NCBI GenBank assembly: GCA_945859605.1
Contig: OX243815.1
Location: 47,916,393-47,980,392, forward strand
Direction of reading: 5' to 3'
DNA length: 64,000 nucleotides
From: Lumbricus rubellus
Lineage: Eukaryota; Annelida; Clitellata; Crassiclitellata; Lumbricidae
Shown: piece after piece, positions 57,413-64,000 of the stretch
Position numbering within the stretch: position 1 is the stretch's first letter
How the letters are laid out: the number at the start of each line of letters is the position of its first letter
Translations under genes and position numbers: made by a program
The notes under the pieces: generated by a model
What the model was told of the DNA's origin: nothing
Database searches by the model: none
What the model saw: only the letters and a program-made list of their open reading frames with translations

Positions 57413-57616
57413 TCATAATTGTGAAATTTCAACTTCTTCTAAACATTCAAAAACTTTGTTGTCACATCCCGCGTTCAGATCATTGGTTTGAGAATCATTC
57501 GAGTAATTCTCCGTTGAGACATGTGGTTCTTTTGAGGAGATGAATCTCTCCTTTTTTGTCTCATCCGGACTCAGCTTCTGGTCATTTCCTCCAAGGTTTG
57601 TTTGAGCTGGATGGAC
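57413..57616 (-). pseudogene. Untranslated remainder of gene E exon 16 beyond the premature stop
   Basis: Homologous codon for codon to the C-tail of gene C: NDQK, then E/K/S-rich sequence, NYSN, a CDNKVF-like segment and a final S-Q-L before TGA at 57415-57413. No frameshift or second stop interrupts it. From the start of exon 16 (57685) to this stop is 273 nt, exactly the length of C's exon 16. The lack of further damage implies the nonsense change is recent, or that read-through or polymorphism keeps it under selection. Confidence 0.8.
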
Positions 57617-60600
57617 TTAGGAAATGTTCACTTCCACAAGCTTGTCAGGATATCCGAGTTTTGATGTGGAATTCAAATTGTCCACCTGCACAAAGAAAAG
57701 GTCTTGTTCTAAAATGCATTCTCACAACAAGTATCACTGTATCAGTATTGCGGAAAGTTAGCCTACCTTTTGAAATCGTTATGGTTATGTTTTATCATTT
57801 TTGTGCACTCTCTTAAACATTTAGCCTACTTCGTGGGGCATGGAGTTTTTCAAAGGCACATATGAAATTATTAATTTTTGAAACTTTCTACTACTTTCAT
57901 CAACTCTTTTGCACTTGGACATTGCCATAATTATGGTCTTCGTCTGTGCATGGACAAACCCTACCCCAACTGAGTAAGCTTATCGACTTTTCTGCCAGAG
58001 ATTATGACACAACATTTTGGATATAGGCCTAATTATTTTACATAGACAGTTACCTTTACGATGCGAATTTCAAGAACTACGGTAGGCACTGTAAATTCAT
58101 ATCCGCTGAACAAACTTAGAAGTTCATCACTGAGATATAGTCGCAATATTAATTTTAGCGTTGCAGCCCTTTAGAAAGGCTTCTACCTTGCTGTAGTCGA
58201 TTCCACATCTGAATTTTGATCGACAAGACTCCGGGAAACAACACCAGAACTTATCGACGAAAGGAATCAGAAGCTTCGGATCGACTTCGTTTGGCTTAGT
58301 GTAACCTGCGACACAGTTTTTCCACGATGCAAGTAAACACTAAACAGACAGGCGTTAAAAGCAAGTGCTTAGCCAGATAATACACCCTCGCAGGTTTTGG
58401 AAATAAGATCCCAAGGTCATACAAGTGAAGAGGTAAATATAATTATCATCTCAAAAATACTTAGGCCTAGCCTACATGGAAATGTTAAAGACGCACACGT
58501 GTTGAAAAGGTCAGCGTAGCATATCACCATGCAAAGATTCAGCCGTACAATTATAAAATGATGGCTTAAATACAGTTGGACACATACGCAATTACGCATA
58601 CAGAGTAAATAATTGAATGTCCTTGCGCACAAACATAAATACACGACTCATGCATTATGATACACCTACAAAAGGTCCCACATACACAGAATTTTAGATA
58701 ATTTATACAAGTATTTATTTTTTTCTCGCATTCGCTAAAACGCCCCTACAAGCTCGCTACTCGGAGGCGCTCCCGATTACAGCGCTGACACTATGCACCG
58801 GAGATTCACGCAGAAAGCGCACGAACAATTGCAAGTGAAGGACTTGCTCAAGATCCCTACGACGTATATAGGCGGCTTAAGAGATTCGAACCTGGAACCC
58901 TCCGGTTCCAGCACCTAACCCACCACTACACCACCGCGCCTCACAAACTTTAATTTTATTAAAACATACTTGCATACCTGTTAATAAACTGACAATGAGT
59001 CCAACGACGATTGTTGTCAATGTTCCCAGAGCCGTGTACCACAGATAAGACAGCGCGTACAGTTTCGATAGACCTCCAGACCTGCTTTGCAATCACCACA
59101 CATGCAGCATGTCATTGATGGATTTCTAACTAATGCTAACTTAGCCTAAGTAAAACTTAATTTAACTTGCGGCGGTGTACAACCAAGTTATAAGCAGTAG
59201 GGCCTACGTAATCTTCCTTTAGGGAGAACATTGAAGTGGAAACGTCTGTCGAAATTTTGTCAGGGTATGGTTAATAATAGCCTACTTTAGTTACGAATGG
59301 ATGTTTATTCAAAGGAAGATACCTTTGGTTGTGTATTAATGCATTGTGATGCATAACATTACTGTTATTTGAAGCCTCGTATGCAGAATAGTCACGAAAA
59401 GAAACCAACGGAATGAAGTGTTAATTTTCTTAGAATTTGCAAATGATGCCACGTGACCGATTCTCTTCATTGGTGCCTACTCGCTGAAAAGATAATTTAT
59501 TGTAGGTCGACGAACTCATAGCCAACGAATTTGCTACGGGACGCAAGTGGAGTTGACAGTTCAAAAGAAAATTCAGTTCTGCGGGGCAGGAGCCTGCGAA
59601 CACACAGCATCTTAGCCAGTGGAAAACGCATAGCCTGCTCCACCTTTCCAACATAGCACTAAGCTGTAGAATCCATTATAGGCGATACTTATCCAAGCGG
59701 TATGGCAAGGTAGCCTATTTATCTAAAATATAAGTCAATTTAGATGATCATCTCTGAAGCATATTATTAATATTTTCTAAAACTTCAAATTCAATACTTT
59801 ACATAAGTAAGTAAATCATACACTTCTGGAACTGCTGTGTTAGGAGTAGTGTTGTAGTCCGCGGTAAAAGAAAAGTATGACGACGTGAAGTTGCCTGGAG
59901 TGATACCACAACACTCGACGCTGTAATACATCGATTTATAGATGGACGGCTTTGTCACATAGGCTCCTATGCTGATCCACATTGGAAGAAGAAACCCTGG
60001 GATTCCACCAACCAAGGCTCCCTAAAATGTCATGAGATTCAGCAATCTGCATGTTATTATTCCCAGATGCCCACGAGACAAGGTTCCTTAACTTTGTCGA
60101 ATTCTACTTTCTTGCTAGTAAATGCTGGTTCTGAGTAATATTCCAACATCATTTAATCGGAATTTTTTAATTAATAGGGTTATAAACTTATTGATGATAA
60201 ATTGAAACTGGCAGAAATCAAAAGAAATCTTATTATGCCATGTGAACTAATTTTTCATAGAACAGTTTTCGAATAGTAGTAGGCTATAGCAGCAGCAACA
60301 GGCCTAGTAGTAGATGCAGTGGTAGCAGCATGAAAAAGTGAGTCGAATTAACTTACGATCCAATTGGTCCATGGAAAGAATATTCCGAGCAAGAAGATGC
60401 CAAATAAGGGAGCATTTGCAGCTCCGTTGAACGCGATAACCATCTGAAACAAAAGCTAAGTAGCCTACATTGTATATTTCGTCGATCCGTTGAGGCACGA
60501 ATGGATTACATGACTAGTAAACTCAGATTTGAATCCTGACAGCTGGTTATAATTGAAATACACTTGATATTGTTATCGGCATAAAGTCCATTATATAAAA

Positions 60601-63600
60601 CTTCAAATAGGTTAGAACCCTTTGGCAAAAGTTAACAAATTAGCTTGGTAATTAGCCTATTACCGTATACTTCTATGCTGAAATCTGAAAATGATGGCCA
60701 CCTTATTCCGAGGAACCAACGATCAAGACTATCAACCCAACGCATTAAGCGAGGTAATAAAAAAGGAGATAAGGGCATTTGCAGATAGTTAGACAGTATT
60801 TAGAGGCATTTTCAAGCTGTGTATTGGAGACTACACAGAGGATCATGCAGTGAATGCGTGAAATGATAGGTATAATCCGAGTGCAATACTTCAAACATAG
60901 TAATTATGTAAAAATAATTATGTGCTAAGCGGGAGTCGAGCTACGAGCCTAGTCGAGACATTTAAGACTGATTGAAGAGGAGAAAGACGTTGTTTCGGGA
61001 GGCCTATGAGAAGTGAGTTGCAATAGTCTAGGCTGAAACATACAAACGCATGAACTATGAAAGTAAAGACAAAAGGAGAGACTGATCGTCTGATGAGATA
61101 CGACGAAAGAGAATAAAAATAAGGAAAGAAAGCAGGAAAAAACAACGAAGGAAATCACGACCGATAGACGACAGTATGGTTAGAACAATGATGAGAAAAG
61201 AAGACAGATGAGTCTGCATTGAGAGACGTCTGAAAAACAAACCAGCGACTAATAGAAGGAAGAGTCTTCAAACTGGTTACCAGTCCACGACGACCAACCT
61301 GAAGTAATGTTCCACCGGCGTTGCTGAAAGCGAAAGCCATTCCAATTCCACATGCAGCAGAGATGACAACTTCAAAAAAAGCAAGAAGTTATGTTATGGT
61401 TTATGTGCTGGATAGTGAGAATGGATAATATATAGTTATATAACATCAATGAAGATTAAAGAAGTAAACATATAAGTTCACTTATGAGCAAAACAGTGAA
61501 GTAAATAGTGCGCTATGCACTGAGCATTTTACAAAGAATAAAATTGAGCTATATCACTTGTCTTGGAATAATTAAAACGCGGCCAAAGGTTCTTACCAAG
61601 AATCTTAGTTGCGATCGTGGCAGTCTTGTCTGAAGCTTCTCTCGCTGGTCGAAACATCATTTTGCAGATGTCTTCCCAGACAACAGTTGCCAAAGCATTC
61701 AGTATGGAAGAGATAGTACTGTAGAAAACAAGGCACATCCTCAGAATCATAATATGATTCTGAGAATGTGCTTGCGGACAGTGCTTGCAAATGTAGCTTG
61801 TTAAATTCTGTTATAATTATAATAGATCTATTATATTATAATATAACAGATCTGTTATAATTAGCCTATAACAGAATTTAACAAGCTACATTTGCAAGCA
61901 CTGTTCAAGAACGAAAACCCATTTAACGCTGGATCGGAAGCTAAGTGCCTATAATAATTAAATCTATGGCTCCAATCAAAATGGAAGGACCTGGCCTGAA
62001 AGCAACGGAAATTGGCTTGCTTACCTGAGGGAACCTGCAAAGAGACTGGCAACGTAGAGACCGGGAATTCCTGGTGCGAATTGAAAGACGTCCATGACAA
62101 ATCTCGGCACCAACTGTCCAAACAGTTACGTAGCAGTTGCAGAATGATCTGAGGGTCATTGACCCAAAGCTATTACTAAATCTGATAATGATTTGGTCTG
62201 CATGATTTATGACTAATGAATGATAATTATAACCTTGAAGGATGATTAATAGTTGTTGCCGCATTATATACAATGATTGATTGAACTTGAACTTGTTTTT
62301 TGATCCCAACAATTATGCATTCATAATAGTACACAAAGTGATTAATTACATTTAACAATTACGATTGTAAAGCTTAGTGTACAATCATTTCTGTGAAATG
62401 TAGGGAGAAATAGGCTACCCGAAGGGAGTGATCCCGCTACTGGGGCCTATTTACCAAGGAAAAATTCTTTATTATAATATGATAAATGATAAGATCAGGA
62501 AACAAATGGAAATGGGAGTATTTTTGGAATCAATTAAGTCGTAGCAGCTCAAAATAAAAAAGGACAAAAAATATAGATTAAGTGGGTAGTTCATTTTACA
62601 TTTTTTAATGTGTGTGCACGGATTTGGGATTTAAATCGAGTGAGACTCCTGGATGCACGAATATTTTCCGGTAGCCTATGTTATTCCACAAGAGAGGACC
62701 CTGATACTTAATAGAAAACTTTGTAGTGTTCGTTTTTGCAAAGACACTTATGTAGATTTTGTTATTTCTAATGCCTTTAGTATATAAGTTAGGTCTAAAA
62801 TAAGATGAGAATGCAAGTGGAAGAAGGTTATTGTCATACCTATACATAAATGTTTCTAGTTTGGATGAATTTAATTTGGGATATTTTTGCACGTTCAACT
62901 GATGATATAAGGGGCTAGTGTGAGCATTAAAGGGAGATTTGGTACGGTAATAATTCTTATGGCTTTTTTCTGCAGTCTATTTAGTTTAGTTAAGTGAGTG
63001 TCATATGTAGATGTCCAGATGAGATTGCAATAACTTAAGTATGGGTGTATAAGTGTGAAATATAATGATTTTAGTATATGGAGTGGAAGAAGATAGGCTA
63101 TTCTGTGAATTATACCTATATTTTTGAAGATTTTCTTTGAAAGTTCAGCTGTATGTATATTCCATTTTAAGTGCTGGTCGATATGTAATCAATTAAGTAA
63201 TAGCAGTGGGATACCTTCCCTCTGCTCAACTTTAGAAAAGGGGAAAATATAGATTAAGTGGGTAGTTCATTTTACATTTTTTAATGTGTGTACACAGATT
63301 TGGGATTTAAATCGAGTGAGACTCCTGGATGCACGAGTATTTTCCGGTATATTATTCCATAAGAGAGGACCCTGATATTTGATAGAAAACTTGCTAGTGT
63401 TCGTTTTTGCAAAGACACTTATGTAGATTCTGTTATTTCTAATGCCTTTAGTATATAAGTTAGGTCTAAAATAAGATGAGAATGCAAGTGGAAGAAGGTT
63501 ATTGTCATACTTACACATAACTGTACTAGTTTGGATGAATTTAATTTGGGATATTTTTGGCACGTTCAACTGATGATATAGGGGGCTAGTGTGAGTATTA

Positions 63601-63854
63601 AAGGGAGATTTAGTAATAATTCTTATGGCTTTTTTCTGCAGTCTATTTAGTTTAGTTTGCTGCCGTTCATTTGATTTGAGGTTGATTGATTGATTTGAGA
63701 CAGATTGATTAGTGTTACCTGATTAGCATTGGCGACCCGGCCACTCTTCAGAGGATCGCATTTCAAGTCCGCATAGTATGCGTACATAACGACCCCGAGG
63801 AAGGAGGTGAGCGAGATTATGATGAATATCCCAGGAACGTTGAGCAAAAAAGCT
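57617..63854 (-). CDS. slc5a8-like: Gene E: SLC5A8/A12-like transporter, exons 8-16 (5' partial, premature stop)
   Basis: The 3' part of a fifth copy; exons 1-7 lie right of the window. Exons (5' to 3'): 63854-63719 (exon 8), 62113-62025, 61718-61597, 61369-61299, 60443-60357, 60021-59822, 59081-58978, 58305-58187, 57685-57617. All donors are GT and the frame is open through exon 15. In exon 16 the codon that is TAT in C is TAA (57619-57617), ending translation 22 residues into the tail. The remaining 67 codons (57616-57413) stay in frame down to the ancestral stop and would have ended I-S-Q-L, so this is one nonsense change in an otherwise preserved exon. Membrane segments seen in C ([41 protein letters not shown]) are all present. 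A transporter core without its C-tail, or an early pseudogene, are both possible. Confidence 0.82.
58715..58942 (-). repeat. Longest tRNA-derived SINE copy, gene E intron 14
   Basis: Minus-strand order: head GAGGCGCGGTGGTGTAG, B box CAGGTTCGAATC, body GTAGGGATCTTGAGCAAG and CACTTGCAATTG, then the tail GGGAGCGCCTCCGAGTAG leading to GGGGCGTTTTAGCGAATG. It links the tRNA head to the GAGCGCC tail found alone elsewhere in the window. Confidence 0.7.
60918..61060 (-). mobile_element. CR1/L2-like LINE reverse transcriptase fragment (gene E intron 11)
   Basis: The minus strand encodes [20 protein letters not shown] followed by [14 protein letters not shown], the [12 protein letters not shown] ... 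LQ-x-x-x-N-x-x-(A/T)-RL signature of CR1-type RTs. Short fragment without catalytic YADD; dead. Confidence 0.75.
61736..61910. repeat. Twin palindromes in gene E intron 9
   Basis: First palindrome: CCTCAGAATCAT-AAT-ATGATTCTGAG (about 61738-61765). Second: arms of about 41 bp (AGTGCTTGCAAATGTAGC and its inverse) around an AT-rich centre, 61778-61909. At the same place gene D has a plain (TA)n run (48598-48630). Confidence 0.85.
62529..63186 (-). mobile_element. Non-LTR retrotransposon 3' fragment, unit 1 (gene E intron 8)
   Basis: Minus strand carries, in broken frame, [42 protein letters not shown] and SLDLNPKSV, in the order seen at LINE polyprotein C-termini (RT thumb, then end). It is directly followed by a shorter, very similar unit at 63187-63657. 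Opens with AATCAATTAAGT, as does unit 2. Confidence 0.75.
63187..63657 (-). mobile_element. Non-LTR retrotransposon 3' fragment, unit 2
   Basis: Near-identical to the first ~460 bases of unit 1 ([35 protein letters not shown]), same orientation, about 658 bp apart. It ends close to the donor of gene E exon 8 (63718). The pair looks like a tandem duplication of an already inserted fragment. Confidence 0.75.
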
Positions 63855-64000
63855 CTGCGAACGCAATTGTTTATTTATTTAGCGTTTTACGAACGCAATG
63901 AAAAATAGTCACTTGCACGATGCAGAAAACTGAAAATCATTCAGACGAAACTTACGCTTCTAATAATAACCTCGAGATACAGTTGTAGTACCCAGATATT

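Overview
This is animal nuclear DNA: every coding region is split by GT-AG introns, and microsatellites, SINE and LINE fragments and DNA transposons fill the introns. A marine deuterostome, most likely a sea urchin, is suggested by three things. The palindrome TAGGCCTA occurs at least 30 times. Three foldback transposons have arms built of ~15-16 bp direct repeats and 8-bp target duplications, the architecture of the TU elements first described in sea urchin. tRNA-headed SINEs end in a GGCGCTATATAAAT-type tail. The organism call is inference. Layout: the window is one cluster of duplicated SLC5-family transporter genes (sodium-coupled monocarboxylate transporter type, SLC5A8/A12-like) with a shared 16-exon structure and conserved intron phases. 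Gene A (+, 1480-10379, exons 2-16; exon 1 lies left of the window) converges tail-to-tail on gene B (-, 25559-11324, complete, 684 codons). Then follow, head-to-tail on the minus strand, gene C (38272-28498, complete, 685 codons), gene D (54686-43643, all 16 exons present but broken by a +1 frameshift in exon 10) and gene E (63854-57617, exons 8-16; the rest lies right of the window), whose last exon has a premature stop. A stray exon-1 fragment lies on the plus strand at 41743-41943 between C and D. C, D and E resemble one another most; A and B are more diverged. Gaps: 1-1479 is (GTAT)n and (CCCCT)n microsatellite around an interspersed repeat. B intron 6 (19313-22677) is a three-level nest of transposons, and B intron 7 holds a Tc1/mariner-like foldback with a transposase remnant. 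C intron 13 holds another TU-like foldback. The C-D gap (38273-43642) holds a CpG-rich, retrotransposon-like segment with a coiled-coil ORF, the exon-1 fragment and a long palindrome. The D-E gap (54687-57412) and A intron 9 hold two copies of one hAT-type MITE with perfect 8-bp target duplications. How the genes fit together: A, B and C look able to encode Na+-coupled transporters of the plasma membrane with a glycosylated S/T-rich late loop and a C-terminal PDZ-ligand-like end (S-K/Q-L/F). E keeps its membrane core but loses that tail, and D is probably a young pseudogene. The cluster thus shows stages of duplication and decay. Exon boundaries were read by hand from splice signals, conserved phase and comparison between paralogues; no alignment or database search was run.
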